Origin: Lepus europaeus
Lineage: Eukaryota; Chordata; Mammalia; Lagomorpha; Leporidae
DNA length: 64,000 nucleotides
Reading direction: 5' to 3'
Assembly (NCBI RefSeq): GCF_033115175.1
Contig: NC_084827.1
Coordinates: 121,365,701-121,429,700, forward strand
Under the pieces are notes generated by a model. It was not told the origin of the DNA, searched no databases, and worked only from the letters and a program-made list of their open reading frames with translations. The position numbers and the translations under genes were made by a program. Shown here piece by piece: positions 23,601 to 35,556 of this stretch (within the stretch, counting starts at the first letter, position 1; every line of letters begins with the position of its first letter).

Positions 23601-24740
23601 CTTTATGTAATCATGACTCTCTTTTTTACACATTTTTATCTCTTTGGATCTTCTCTCTCTAAACTGGTTTGTTTGTTGGTTTTTCTCTTGACAAATTCTG
23701 CCAGCAGTCTCTCCAGCAGAAGTGTCTCTGGTTTAATTAATAATCCCCCCAAGTTTTTGTTTTCCTTTACCACTCTTTTTTTTTGCCCTTATGCTTATTT
23801 CTTTTCTTACTTCTTCTGCTATATTAGCCTTTTGTAATTCCTTGTTTCTTAGCTTATTTCTCTTGAGTTTTCCATGATATGTACTTAGGGTTATGCATTG
23901 TCTTTTAGGTACTGTTTATTGTGTTGCATCAATTTTCACATATACTGCTTCCTGTCATTCAACTGTTAAGCATTTGGGGATTTTTCTTATAATATTATCT
24001 TCAACTAAGGTTTAGGTGTTTTCATTTCCAGACTTAATAAGAATTAGAACTCAGGGGGCCAGCGCTGTGGCATAGTAGGTTTATCCTCCACCAGCCGTGC
24101 TGGCATCCCATATGGGCGCCGGTCTAGTCCCGGCTGCTCCTCTTCCAATCCCGCTCTCTGCTGTGGCCTGGGAAAGCAGGAGAAGATGGCCCAAGTGCTT
24201 GGGCCCCTGTACCTATGTGGGAGACCTGGAAGAAGCTCCTGGCTTCAGATTGGCTCAGCTCTGGCCGTTGTGGCCATTTGGGGAGTGAACCAACGGAAGG
24301 CAGACCTTTCTCTCTGTCTCTCCCTCTCAAATAAATAAGAAAAAAATTGTAAAAAAGAGTTAGAACTCAGCTTGCTACTGATGACTAGTTCTATGTCATC
24401 ATGTTCAGTGGCAAAAGTAGTTTACATGATATTGATTCTTAGCAATTTGTTTAAGTTTATGTTTCCTAAGTGGCTTAGGTCAGAGAAATTTTTTGGTGAA
24501 TATTCTCCATGTAGTTACAAAGAATGTATATTCTTTGTTGGCACTAAAATTATATATATTTGTTAGTTTGAAATCCTTAATTGTGATTATTAACATTACT
24601 AATTATGCATTGCTTTTTCAGTTTAAGTTCTGAGAAGCAGTTCTAATCTGCAAGTAGAATAATTTATGTATTTCTCTCAATTGCTCTCAGTTGTTGCTTT
24701 CATATATACACCCATTTCATGAGCATTTTATCTTCATGAT
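23601..24740 (-). mobile_element. Old L1 ORF2 fragment, split by a SINE
   Basis: The stretch resembles the antisense of an L1 ORF2 region, with phrases such as gcatttggggatttttctta and gaatgtatattctttgttgg. It is heavily mutated, with no open frame of useful length. A C-SINE lies at 24055-24359. Confidence 0.6.
24055..24359 (+). mobile_element. C-repeat SINE with target-site duplication
   Basis: A sense copy bounded by ttagaactcag at 24044-24054 and 24360-24370, inserted into the L1 fragment. Confidence 0.94.
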
Positions 24741-24863
24741 CAGTTGTTCTTTCTAACTGTTAAGGTGTGGGTTGCCATGGCACCTATTTTCTCCGGAGTC
24801 ACCAACATAGGCATGCAGTCCCAGTGCCTCCTGCTCCTGCTTATTTTGCAGGCTCCTTATCTT

Positions 24864-25157
24864 TCTTTTTAATTAATGAATTTGTTTGAAAGGCAGAGGT
24901 CAGAGAGAGAGAGAAAAAGTAAGAGGGAGAGAGAGAGAGAATCTTCCATCTACTGATTCACTCCCCAAATGCCTGCAACAGCCAGGGCTTGACCAGGCTA
25001 AAGCCAGGAGCTCCATTTTGGTCTCCCATTTAGGAGGCAGGATCCCAAGTATGTTAGCAGGAAGCTGGATCAGAAGCAAACTCAAACTGGCACTTCAATA
25101 TGGGATACTGATGTCCCAAGCAGTAGCTTTACCCACTATGCCATAACTCCAACCCCC
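24864..25157 (-). mobile_element. C-repeat SINE, diverged
   Basis: An antisense copy (gaatttgtttgaaaggcaga ... ccactatgccataactccaa). Confidence 0.87.
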
Positions 25158-25259
25158 TCTCTTTCTGAAGGAGCTGTTGCATAGCATAAAATACTGTAGG
25201 TCCATCCATATTGTCACAAATGACAAGATTTTGTCCTTTTTGTAGTGGAATGGTATTCC

Positions 25260-25307
<48 letters not shown>

Positions 25308-25330
25308 TATATGTATTCCATATATAGTTC
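25158..25330 (-). mobile_element. L1 fragment with an internal (TA)n
   Basis: tccatattgtcacaaatgac and ggaatggtattccctca resemble antisense L1 ORF2 or 3' end. It is interrupted by the TA microsatellite. Confidence 0.5.
25263..25312. repeat. (TA)n microsatellite
   Basis: A near-perfect AT dinucleotide run of about 50 bases with a single C interruption. Likely length-polymorphic. Confidence 0.95.
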
Positions 25331-25540
25331 TGGTTTTCTGTTGCACAGCAGGGTGACTATAATTAATATTGATGTAGTATATATTTCAAAATAACATTTT
25401 GAATGTTCTCACCATGAAGATATAACAAATGTTTAAGGTGATGAATATGTCAGTTACCCGGATTTGATCATCATGCAATGGATACATGTGCAAGTATTAT
25501 GTGCTAATCAATGAACAATTACTATGTGTTGATCAAAAGT
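25331..25540 (+). mobile_element. L1 3'-UTR end fragment
   Basis: The order gttgcacagcagggtgacta, gataacaaatgtttaaggtg and gatttgatcatcatgcaatg is the sense strand of a typical mammalian L1 3' end. Confidence 0.65.
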
Positions 25541-25545
25541 AATAC

Positions 25546-25858
25546 AGGGGTGAGCATTTGCTGCAGCAGATAGGATGCTGCTTGGGATGCCTTTGTTCTG
25601 TGTCAGACCGGGTTCGAGTCCCAGCTCTGCTTCCAGTTCCATCCTCCTGCTTAATATACATCCTGAGAGGACAGCAGATGTTGGCTCAGGTGCTTGGGTT
25701 CTTGTCACCCATGTGGTAAACCCAGATTGAGTTCCAGGCTTTTGGCTTCAGTGTGGCACAGTCCTGGATTTTGTGAGCATTTGGGAAATGAACCAGCAGA
25801 TAAGAGAACTCTCTCTCTCTCCACTTTCAAACAAAATAAAAATGAATACAATTTTAAG
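25546..25858 (+). mobile_element. Old C-type SINE
   Basis: A sense copy (ggggtgagcatttgctgcag ... ttgtgagcatttgggaaatg), ending in an A-rich tail. Confidence 0.85.
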
Positions 25859-25890
25859 TAGAAAATATAAGACTCTTTAAAAAGTAGATA

Positions 25891-26184
25891 CAAAGGTGTA
25901 GGTACTTAACCTAGTATTTAAGACACCCCACATGGGTTCAGTTCCTGATTCCAGGTTCCTGTGCAGACCGTGGGAGGAAGAAGTGATAACTCATATAATT
26001 GTGTTCATGCCACTCACATGGGAGGCCTGGATTGGGTTCCTGTCTCCTTGCTTTGGCCCTGGTCCAGCCACAGCTATTTTGGGTATTTTTGGAGTTAACC
26101 AGAAAGTAGGGAGAAGTTTTTCTCTCTGCATCTCTCTCTAATAATAATAATAATAATAGTAATAATTAAAGTAAGTAAATAAAG
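25891..26184 (+). mobile_element. Old C-type SINE with an (AAT)n tail
   Basis: A sense copy, diverged in the head, ending in an AAT trinucleotide run at about 26139-26158. Confidence 0.75.
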
Positions 26185-26343
26185 GAACTCTCAGGCCTCC
26201 CAGGCTCCTTCGTCCTACTCTCTCAGCCCTTATGCAGGGCCCAGGAGAGACTTCCCAGGCACCTTTGTCACGGCATTGCAGCCCTGCTACTTGCAGTCAA
26301 TTTACGTCTTTTGTTGAGAAAAATAGAAGCATGCACATCACAG

Positions 26344-26662
26344 GCAGGACGGGGCAGGCATCTGGCCTGATGGTTATGTCTTTTAAGATGCTTGCATCCC
26401 ACATGACGGTGCCAGGGTACAAGTTCTACCTCTGGTTCTTGACTCCTGCCTCCTGCTAATGCAGACCTTGGGAGGCAGCAGGTGATGCCTCAAGTAGTTG
26501 GGTCTCTGCCACCCATGTCGGAGACCTGGATTGGGTTCCTGGCTCCTGGTTTTGGCCCAGTCCCAGCACAGCCATTTTGGCATTTTCAGAGTGAACCAGT
26601 GGATGGGAGTCTCCTTTCTCTGCTTCTGTCTCCAAGCCTCTCAAATAACAACAACAACAACA
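26344..26662 (+). mobile_element. Old C-type SINE with an (AAC)n tail
   Basis: A sense copy (ggggcaggcatctggcctga ... ccagtggatgggagtctcct), ending in an AAC trinucleotide run. Confidence 0.82.
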
Positions 26663-28039
26663 GTAAGGCAAGATCAAGCAGTGGTGCCTGAAGAAGGAGC
26701 AGGAGCTTGAATCTCAGTTTTCTTTATGAGTAATTCTCCAGGAAACATTGTACTAGACTATTTTAAAGAGTAACAAGTGCTGATATTGTCCTGTAGCTAT
26801 TGGCTATCAAGTTGTATCAATAGATTTTTCCTTTGATTCAACAGCAGTGTACAGAAAGGCCAATACCAATTTTTCAGTAAGGGTGGTTCTTTGTTCATAA
26901 TGATATTAATTGCCTCAACTCAGACTAACTGCCAAACTAATGAATATGCGTGCAAGAAACAGCGTATTTCTCCTATGTATGCAAAGGAAACGTTCCTTTG
27001 TCTATCTCAGCCCCCTTCAAGAGTAAAGTCAAGGTTTCTTAGCTTACAAAGTTGAGCACTGAGCTGGTTTCAAATGAAACAAAAATAAGCTCTTGATCTG
27101 AAACCCCTTGGATCAATTTATATTAACCTAGTTATCTTTTATTCATACAGTAAGTTGATTTAGGATTATACAATACATAAAAAAAGCAGTTATATTTGCA
27201 GGTCCAAAAGGAAAATAAATGTTAAGGGAAAATCATTACTTCTTCCAACCCAGAGAGTATGAACAAACCTAAGGGAGTCTGATTCTGGAAAGTTCAACCA
27301 TTCATCAGTTAGATCTCAGCTCAGTCTCAGATGAGCTTTTTTACAAACAATTCCACTATAAGCTTACTGGCCACAATAACATGAAATGGATGATAGCGAC
27401 CACCTTCTACCCAAACTGGGTGGGGCTCCACTGGACAGAGTGTGTAGTAGCTGAAATGGAGTGATGTAAGGAGCTACAAAAGGCCCATATGTTTGTGTGT
27501 CTCCCTCTAGCGACCAATGCACTGAAGTGCCTCTGGTTAAAGTCTGTTGCTCGTATTATTAGCTGTAAGGAAAAGCTTAACAATAAATGAGTACCTCCTG
27601 CGTATATGGACCATTCCGGAAATTGGACATCTGAAAATATGCAACACTTTACGTACTCACAAGGGGTAAAACTAGATCTGTATTCTGGGGTAAAATTTAT
27701 AAGGGTGCATACGTTGAGTGTCAGATCCTTGTGGGATTCACTCAGTGAACATCATCTGAAACACTGCTTTCACTGCTTCATTCTTTGAGTCCCCTTAGTC
27801 ACAGGATCTTCGTTATGAGAACACATCTATTAGAAGGGCCTTGTTAGGTGATTTTGTTGGTGTCTGAATTTCACAGAGGACACAACGTACACAAAGTATA
27901 GGTAGTGCAGGCCCACCACTTCACTTGGCCTCTTGATGCAATGAAGAAATGAGGTCAATCTGAAATGTAAGAGGCTACTGTTGGTGTAACACAGCAGATT
28001 GTTCTGCACTGGACTTTCTCTTACACCTAGAAGGAATAC
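26663..28039. other. SINE-free intergenic sequence
   Basis: About 1.4 kb lacking C-SINEs. The open frame at 27606-27788 is only 60 codons and has no recognised relative. No function is assigned. Confidence 0.3.
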
Positions 28040-28335
28040 ACTTGAAAATAACCATCCAAATAGTCAATACACAAGCCAGTAATCAGTCAGTTAGTATCAT
28101 TGTCCAGTATTACATACTGCACACAATTGTATGTGCTGTATTTTTATACAACCAGCAGCATAGCAGGTTTGTTTGCACCAGCATCGCCATGAACACATAT
28201 ATACTGTGACATTACAATGCCTGTGCCTTCCTTGTAATCCTATGGGGCCATCTTTGTGCATGCATTGACTAAAGAACTGAAACATCATTAAGTGGCATGT
28301 GACTGTAATTGTCACTAGCATATAGTAGAGCTTTG
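28040..28335 (-). mobile_element. Old interspersed repeat, family uncertain
   Basis: The reverse complement has the order catgccacttaatgatg, cgatgctggtgcaaacaaac, gctgctggttgtataaaaat. I recognise this as a widespread mammalian repeat but cannot name the family with certainty. Confidence 0.5.
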
Positions 28336-28539
28336 TCACCTTATATATAATACAACTGTACATGTTGCTAGAATGCCATTCTGTGGTGGAAAGACTAAAT
28401 CAAGGCAAAGTGGGAATGTCTTCTCTGTGACAGCTGGGGAAGGAGACTGAAGCCTGAACAAGCATGTGGTGTGAAGAACACAGAAATTAAGGAAGCCACA
28501 GATCATGACTCAGAGTGACCACATCAGTATGGGGTCCTA

Positions 28540-28765
28540 GAATGAACACTGGACTTAGAGTCTGTAGACCCAGTACCTCCAAGATGTTTGGCATTGAACA
28601 GATATTTTATCTGTTTTCCTGAGTCTCATTTCCTCAACTGTAAAATAGGTAACCACAGCATATCTCTGGTGGTTGAGATTTATTAATTGACACATCCATG
28701 TAAAATACTTGACACAGTAACTAAACCCTAGGAAACACTTAGCACTTGCACTGTTAGTAGTATGA
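28540..28765 (+). mobile_element. MIR element
   Basis: The conserved MIR core is visible: ctgagtctcatttcctcaac followed by tgtaaaataggtaa. Confidence 0.8.
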
Positions 28766-29092
28766 AATTATATTTTAGTTACTAGTAGTATAAAGTTACA
28801 TTTTAATGCTTTCTAAAACACTGTCCTGGTGTAGGTGCCTTTAGTTGATAAGAGAGACTCCTTTTAGAATCACTTTGCAAGCATGAAGGCAGGATTCAGA
28901 GAATTAGAAATACATATGCCTGATTTTCTACATAAGGAAATGGAAACTGTTAAGATAAATTATCTAATACTTGAAGATAATGCAAAAAGGTGTGTAGCAC
29001 ATGAACTTTCAGCAATATGTGGGAGTGAAGGTCACTTTAAGATTATCTGGGATAAAATGTTAAAAATGGGTAAATTTTAAAGCTAAGAATAA

Positions 29093-29429
29093 GGGGGCCA
29101 GTGCTGTGGTATAGTGGGTAAATCTGCCACCTGTGATGCCAGCATCCTTTATGGGTGCCAGTTTGAGTCCCAGCTGCTTCACTTCTGATCCAGCTCCCTG
29201 CTAATGCACCTGGAGAAGCAATGGAAGATGACCCAAATGTTGGCATCCCTGCACCCATGTGGGAGACTGGGAAGAAGCTCCTAGCTCTTAGTGTAGGACC
29301 AGCCCAACTCTGGCTGTTGTGGCCATTTGGGAAGTGAACCAGCAGTTGGAAGCACTCTCTCTCTATATTTCCCCCTCTCTCTCTCAACTTAGCCTTTCAA
29401 ATAAAAAAATATATATATTAATAATAATA
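29093..29429 (+). mobile_element. C-repeat SINE, first of three in tandem (sense)
   Basis: The head ggggccagtgctgtggtata is intact, and the tail merges into (TA)n and (AAT)n just before the next copy. Confidence 0.92.
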
Positions 29430-29757
29430 GGGGCCAGTGCTGTGGCATAGTGGGTAAAGCTGCCGCCTGCAGTGCCAGCATCCCATATGGGCACCAGTTC
29501 AAGTCCCGGCTGTTCCGCTTCTGATACAATTCTCTGCTGTGGCCTAGGGTAGCAGTAGAAGACGGTCCAAGGCCTTGGGCCCCTGCACCCACGTGGAAGA
29601 CCTAGAAGAAGCTCCTAGCTCTTGGCTATAGATTGGCTCAGCTCTGGCCATTGCAGCCATCTGGAGAGTGAACCAGCAGATGGAAGATCTCTCTCTCTCT
29701 CTCTGCCTCTGCCGCTCTGTAACTCTGCCTTTCAAATAAATAAATAAATATTTAAAA
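29430..29757 (+). mobile_element. C-repeat SINE, second of three in tandem (sense)
   Basis: It is full length, with head ggggccagtgctgtggcata, and is flanked by AAT-rich repeats (attaataataata-type on the left, gataataataa on the right) that are probably its target duplication. Confidence 0.93.
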
Positions 29758-29770
29758 TGATAATAATAAG

Positions 29771-30096
29771 GGGGCCGGCGCTGTGGCTCACTAGGTTAAT
29801 CCTCCGCCTGTGGTGCTGGCATCCCATGTGGGCACTGCGTTCTAGTCCCCGTTGCTCCTCTTTCAGTCCAGCTCTCTGCTGTGGCCTGGGAGGGCAGTGG
29901 AGGATGGCCCAAGTGTTTGGGCTCTTGCACCCGCATGGGAGACCAGGAAGAAGCACCTGGCTCCTGGCTTCGGATCGGTGCAGCGCCGGCCGTAGCGGCC
30001 ATTTGGGGAGTGAACCAATGGAAGGAAGACCTTTCTCTCTGTCTCTCTCTCACTGTCTATAACTCTACCTGTCAAATAAAAAAAAATAATAAAAAC
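29771..30096 (+). mobile_element. C-repeat SINE, third of three in tandem (sense)
   Basis: A young copy with an intact ggggccggcgctgtggctca head, the A/B-box-bearing tRNA part and an A-rich tail. Confidence 0.94.
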
Positions 30097-30162
30097 TTAT
30101 TTTTAAGAAGAAAGATTATCCAGATGATAAACTTCAAGTTGCTGTTTCTCCTCCTTCTTATT

Positions 30163-30492
30163 CTTCAAGATTAATTTATTTATTTGAAAGTCAGAGTTAC
30201 ACAGAGAGAGAGAAGGAGAGGCAGAGAGAGAGGGGTCTTCCATCCATTGGTTCACTCCCCAATTGGCCACAATGGCCAGAGCTGCGCCGATCCGAAGCCA
30301 GGAGCCAGGAGCCTCCTCCCAGTCTCCCATGCAGGTGCAGGGGCCCAAGGACTTGGGCCATCTTCCACTGCTTTCCCAGGCCATAGCAGAGAGCTGGATC
30401 AGAAGTGGAGCAGACAGGACCAGAACCAGGGCCCATATGGGATACCTGCACAGAAGGCAAAGGCTTTACCTGCTATCCCACAGGGCTGGCCC
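30163..30492 (-). mobile_element. C-repeat SINE, first of three in tandem (antisense)
   Basis: An antisense copy starting ttaatttatttatttgaaag and ending cagggctggccc. Confidence 0.92.
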
Positions 30493-30498
30493 CTCTTC

Positions 30499-30810
30499 TT
30501 TTTTTTTTTTTTTTTTAAACATTATTTATTTGAAAGGCAGAGTTAGAGAGAGCTTCCAACTGCTGGTTTACTTCCCAAATGGCCACAATGGTTGGGCTTG
30601 GGTCAGGTCGAAGCCAGGAGTCTGGAACTCTATCCAGGTCTCCTACATGTTTACGGAGACCTAAGCACTGAGGCCATCTTCCATGGCTTTCCAAGGCACA
30701 TTAGCAGGGAGCTGGGTTGGAAATGAATCAGCAGTTGAGCAGCCAGGATTTGATCTGGCACCCATGTGGAATGTGCACTCCAGGCAGCAGTTTAACCACA
30801 ACGCTGGCCC
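30499..30810 (-). mobile_element. C-repeat SINE, second of three in tandem (antisense)
   Basis: An antisense copy with a T tract of about 18 bases. More diverged than its neighbours. Confidence 0.9.
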
Positions 30811-30821
30811 CTATTTATTCT

Positions 30822-31167
30822 TTTTTTTTTTTTTAAGATTTTATTTATGTATTTGAGAGATAGAGTTACAGACAGTGAGAGAGAGAAACAGAGACAGAGA
30901 GAAAGGTCTTCTTTCCATTGGTTCACTCCCCAAATGGCCACAATGGCCGGAGCTGCGCCGATCCGAAGCCAGGAGCCAGGTGCTTCTTCCTGGTCTCCCA
31001 CGTGGGTAAAGGGACCCAAGCATTTGGGCCATCTTCTACTGCTTTCTCAGGCCACAGCAGAGAACTGGATTGGAAGAGGAGCAGCTGGGACTAGAACCAG
31101 CACCCATATGGGATGCTGGCACTGCAGGCAGAGGATTAACCTACTGCTCCATGGCATCAGCCCCAGA
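30822..31167 (-). mobile_element. C-repeat SINE, third of three in tandem (antisense)
   Basis: An antisense copy bounded by the perfect 13-bp repeat ccctatttattct (30809-30821 and 31168-31180). Confidence 0.95.
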
Positions 31168-31180
31168 CCCTATTTATTCT

Positions 31181-32210
31181 TGACAAAGATCCTAGAATTA
31201 GTGAGGATGATGCATGATAACTAGTAGTCTTTTTTCTGTCTAGTAGAACATAGAACCCCAAATGTTGCAGTTTAATCAGTGTTGTGTCTCACCCACCAAC
31301 CTCACTGTAGCCATACAGATGCTCTTTGAACTCGGCATGGCATAGCATCTTACTGGGCCTTATTTTTCATATAATGAGTGGAATATTTTCTGTTTACCCA
31401 AGACTTTGCTTTATTGTTTTCTTCCTTTCGGGAGCACAGAGGGAGAAAGTGGCCCCACTGATGAGGTAGCAGGATGAAAATAACATGGGTTTTCCTGAGC
31501 CCAAGTGCTCTTTCATAAAAAGTATCTATCTCGCAAAGTTGCTGTCTAGATCAATCACATGCAGTGTTACAGGTTTGCAAGCAGAAGCCACACAGCTGGT
31601 TACCTATTTTGGGGCTGGAATTCAAACCCAGGCAGTCTGGCTTCCGAGGCACTTAGTTACTCTGTTGCTTCTCACAAGAGTCTTAATACTTGTGTGTAAA
31701 ATGTTTGGTGTCAGGAAATGCAATAAGTCCTTAATAAAGCCTATCTATATCATTCTTTAAGACTCTAAAATGCAGTATGAATCTGTTTTTAGCCAGTGTT
31801 TCAAAGCGAAAGATGGTAAACTTATGAGGGGGTATTTTTTATTAACCACTACATTTTATTACGGTTCCACTGCTGGTAAATAGAACTGTGCATTTGCTTA
31901 AGTCTGTTTCTAAGTGCATGAACAAAATATCAAATATTTAGCCTGCTTTTTTTTTTTTGCCATGAAAACTGACCTTGCTTAACTAGAATTTTAAGACAAA
32001 TAAAATGATATCAGCAATCAGGCATAGATGTGCTATCAATATCTGAATTTCCAATCAATAAATACTGTGCAGTTACACACCCATCTGGCCAGAAAGGAGA
32101 CTGCACTACAATGAAAGCATGCTCTCATAAATAGGAATGCAAATATTTATAATAGAACTCAACACTTATTCTATCCTGTCATTTTTGTTTATTATTTTTT
32201 TTTAACTTAG
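31181..32210. other. Intergenic sequence with a probable MIR
   Basis: Around 31570-31660, ggctggaattcaaacccagg followed by cagtctggcttccgaggc is the antisense of a MIR. No gene was recognised in the remainder. Confidence 0.45.
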
Positions 32211-32496
32211 AGGCCAACATTGTGGCATATTGGGTTAATCTGCCACCTGGGATGCCTGCATCTCATATGGGCACTGGTCCAGGAACTCCGCTTCCAGTCC
32301 AGCTTCCTGCTAATGTGCCTGGGAAAGCAGTGGAAGGTGGCCCAAGTGCTTGGGCCCCTGCACTTGTATGAGCAACCCACAAAAAAGCTCCTGGCTCTGG
32401 CTTTGGCTGGCCTGCCATTGTGGCCATTTGGGGAGTGAACCAGCAAATGGAAGTGCTCTCTCTTTCTCTTTCAAATAAATACATAAATCTCTTTTT
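32211..32496 (+). mobile_element. C-repeat SINE
   Basis: A sense copy (ggccaacattgtggcatatt ... ctttcaaataaatacataaa). Confidence 0.9.
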
Positions 32497-32499
32497 AAA

Positions 32500-32772
32500 A
32501 ATTTTTTATTTGAAATTCAGAGTGAGAGAGAGAGATCCCATCTACTAGTTGACTCTCCCAAATCCTCCTGATTATTTGGGTCTGAGCCAGGCTGAAGCCA
32601 GAAGTCAGGAACTTTATGCAAGTCTCCCATATAAGTGGCAGGGACCCAAATATTTGAACTATCACCTGCTGTCTCCAACAGTGCACATCAACAGGAAACT
32701 CAGAGTGTTATAGCCAAGATTCAAAACGAGGTACTCCAAAGTGGTAGCCTGACTGTTATACCACAACAATTA
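32500..32772 (-). mobile_element. Old C-type SINE, inverted against its neighbour
   Basis: An antisense diverged copy starting ttttttatttgaaattcaga immediately after a sense copy. Confidence 0.8.
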
Positions 32773-32785
32773 CTCTTGATTATTA

Positions 32786-33114
32786 ATTTTTTAAAAAAAG
32801 CTTTGTTTGAAAGGAAGAGTCACAGAGAGGCAGAGGTGCAGAGAGAGAGAGAGGTGTCTTCCATCCACTGGCTCACTCCCCAGATGACTACAATGGCTGG
32901 AGCTGTGCCAATCCAAAGCCAGGAGCCAGGAGCTTTCTCTCAGTCTTCCATGTGGGTGCAGGGACCCAAGGTCTTGGGTCATCCTCCACTGCTTTCCAAG
33001 GCCACAGCAGAGAGCTGGAACGGAAGTGGAGCATCTGGGACTCGAACCAGTGACCATATGGGATGTCAGCACTGCAGATGGTGGCCTCACCAGCTAAGCC
33101 ACAGTGCCAGCCCC
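32786..33114 (-). mobile_element. C-repeat SINE
   Basis: An antisense copy (agctttgtttgaaaggaaga ... agccacagtgccagcccc). Confidence 0.92.
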
Positions 33115-33169
33115 ATGATTCTTAGTTTTTAATCACCATCTAAATGAGCTCTAATTGTTCATCTTATGC

Positions 33170-33655
33170 AAACTATTTCCTTTTTTATAATTCTTTTAAA
33201 ATGTTATTTAAACTATGCAAGTTTCACATATACAGATTTAGGGACATAATGATACTTCCCATCCTTCCCTCCCTCCAGCCCAGGCTGCAACCCTTCTTCC
33301 TCCTCCCTCTCCCATTCCCATTCTTAAATTTTACAAAAATCTATTTTCGGTTTACTTATTGATCATAAAGTGAATCCTACATGAAGTAAAAGAGTTCAAC
33401 AAAAAGTATGAAAAACACTGTGCCTCAACAGAAGAGACAAGGGCTGTGAACAATCATCGAATCTCAAAATGTCTATTTCAAGCCAATTTATTACATTTCA
33501 GGTACTCTATTAGTTACTTAGGATCAGGGAAAACATATGATATCTGTCCTTCTGGGACTGGCTTATTTCAGAATGTATAATGGTTTCCAGTTTCGTCCAT
33601 TTTGTAAAAGACAGGATTTCTTTCTTTTTTTTTTTTTTTTTGGACAGGCAGAGTG

Positions 33656-33701
<46 letters not shown>

Positions 33702-34540
33702 TCTTCCTTTGCCGTTGGTTCACCCTCCAATGGCAGCCGCGGCTGGCGTGCTGCGGCTGGCACACCACGCCGATCCGAAGGCAGGAGCCAGGTGCTTCTC
33801 CTGGTCTCCCATGGGGTGCAGGGCCCAAGCACTTGGGTCATCCTCCACTGCACTCCCTGGCCACAGCAGAGAGCTGGCCTGGAAGAGGGGCAACTGGGAC
33901 AGAATCCGGCGCCCCGACCGGGACTAGAACCCGGTGTGCCGGTGCCGCAAGGTGGAGGATTAGCCTGTTGAGCCAGGATTTCATTTTTTTAACAGCTGAG
34001 TAGTACTCCATAGTGTATATATACCATAATTTCTTTATCTAGTCAACAGTTGATGGACATCTGGGTGGATTCCATATCTTAGCTATTGTGAATTGAGCTG
34101 CAATGAACATGGGGGTACAGATAACTCTTTCATATGCTGATTCCTTTTGGTTTTGGTAAATTCCTAGGAGTGGGATGGCTGGATCATATGATAGATCTAT
34201 ATTCAGATTTCTGAGGTATCTCCATATTATCTTCCACAGTGACTGCACCAGTTTATATTCCCACCAACAGTGGATTATAGTACCTTTTTCCCTGCATCCT
34301 CGCCAGCATTTGTTGTTTGTTGATTTCTGTATGACAGCCATTCTAACTGGAGTGAGTTGAAACCTCATTGTGGTCTTGATTTGCATTTCCCTGATGGCTG
34401 ATGATCCTGTTTTCAAGTGTCTGTTGGCCATCTGAACTTCCTCTTTTGAAAAATGCCTGTTTAAGTCCTTTGCCCATTTCTTAACTGGATTGTACAAATG
34501 ATTTCTTAGACATCTTTAAGGTCCAGATATTCCATTATTT
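33170..34540 (-). mobile_element. Rabbit-type L1, 3' UTR and ORF2 end, split by a SINE
   Basis: The stretch reads like the antisense of a rabbit L1. From left to right it has a C-rich 3' UTR block, then the ORF2 C-terminal region. The translation of 34497-34039 (minus) contains [21 protein letters not shown] and [10 protein letters not shown], typical of the L1 ORF2 C-terminus. The element is truncated at the 5' end and cannot be active. A C-SINE lies at 33621-33974. Confidence 0.88.
33621..33974 (-). mobile_element. Young C-repeat SINE nested in L1
   Basis: An antisense copy with a perfect (GA)n run of about 36 bases. It is bounded by aggatttc at 33613-33620 and 33975-33982. The outermost head bases are missing at the right end. 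Confidence 0.93.
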
Positions 34541-35556
34541 TAGCTCATATACTCAAAGTTGGTTTCATTTGCCACTTTCCCCGAGATCTATGTAAAGTAA
34601 GCTTTTTCCAAACCTCACATTACTTATTGCTTTTGTAAATGTAGCATTTCCTAGACTGTCTCAAAGAATGCAGCCATCTAGTGCATTTTCTAGTTTTCCT
34701 TCTAGGAGCCATCCTGAGTGATTTTGCCCCTGCCTGAGCCTTATGGGGATGTTAAAGCTGGTATCCTGGGAGTGTGCTTCCAAATTGATAAACTCTTCTT
34801 TATCCAATTCCATATTTGGCTGCCTCTCTCTACCCTCACTGTCAGTGTTTATTTTCCTGTGGATTCTCCCAGTCTCTGCTGCTATGGGTCAGCCAGGCAC
34901 TCAGCCCTTTTGGGAATCTATTTTTCCTCCCTTAACAGATCTGCATGTCTTTGACTGAACTGTGATTTATTCTTTTTATTGGCTTAGTTGTCAGAGGAAG
35001 TAGGTGTGGATCCTAAGGAATGCAAATGTTCTTGGGGAGACATCTCTTATTTCCAGGAAGAGGAGAGCAAGGCACTTTTGTAGCCTTGGAAGATTCAGGA
35101 AACCTGAGGATTCAAGACGTTTAGTAGCAGTAACCCAGGTGGGTCACATCTCATGCGTCAGGGTTCCATTCTTTCCCAGCCAGGGCCCTTATCCCAACAC
35201 AGCAGACCCACCTCACTTGGATTTTAACTTCTGTTCCTACCTGAGTAAAGTCCTGGCCTGGTCCTCAGCTCTCTGTGTAGTGTCTTTAGGAGGAAGCTTG
35301 CTGCATGCTAGTGCAAAAGCCCAGTGTTACTGCAGAGTGGCTTTCACTTTTAGCTTTTAATTCCAATTACTCTCATTCTTCTTTTAGGCATCAGTCTAGT
35401 TCATCAATAGCCCATCAATCCCACTGTCCTCTCATTTCCCTCCATTATTCTCCACTGCCTGACATACTGTGCCTGTCAGTGTGTTTGCTTTCACTGGCAT
35501 ACCATCCACATCACTACACGTCAAAATTTTTAACAGTGTGCTAAGGGTTACCTGTG
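34541..35556. other. Intergenic sequence, nothing recognised
   Basis: About 1 kb of non-repetitive sequence with open frames up to 118 codons (35004-35360). These have no recognisable relative or coding signature. Confidence 0.3.

Noticed and set aside
34039-34497. 152-codon open frame on the minus strand
   Set aside because: It is the C-terminal piece of L1 ORF2 in a 5'-truncated element, not a host gene.
35004-35360. 118-codon open frame between OSBPL6 and PRKRA
   Set aside because: No relative recognised, no promoter or poly(A) context, and typical length for a chance frame in GC-moderate sequence.
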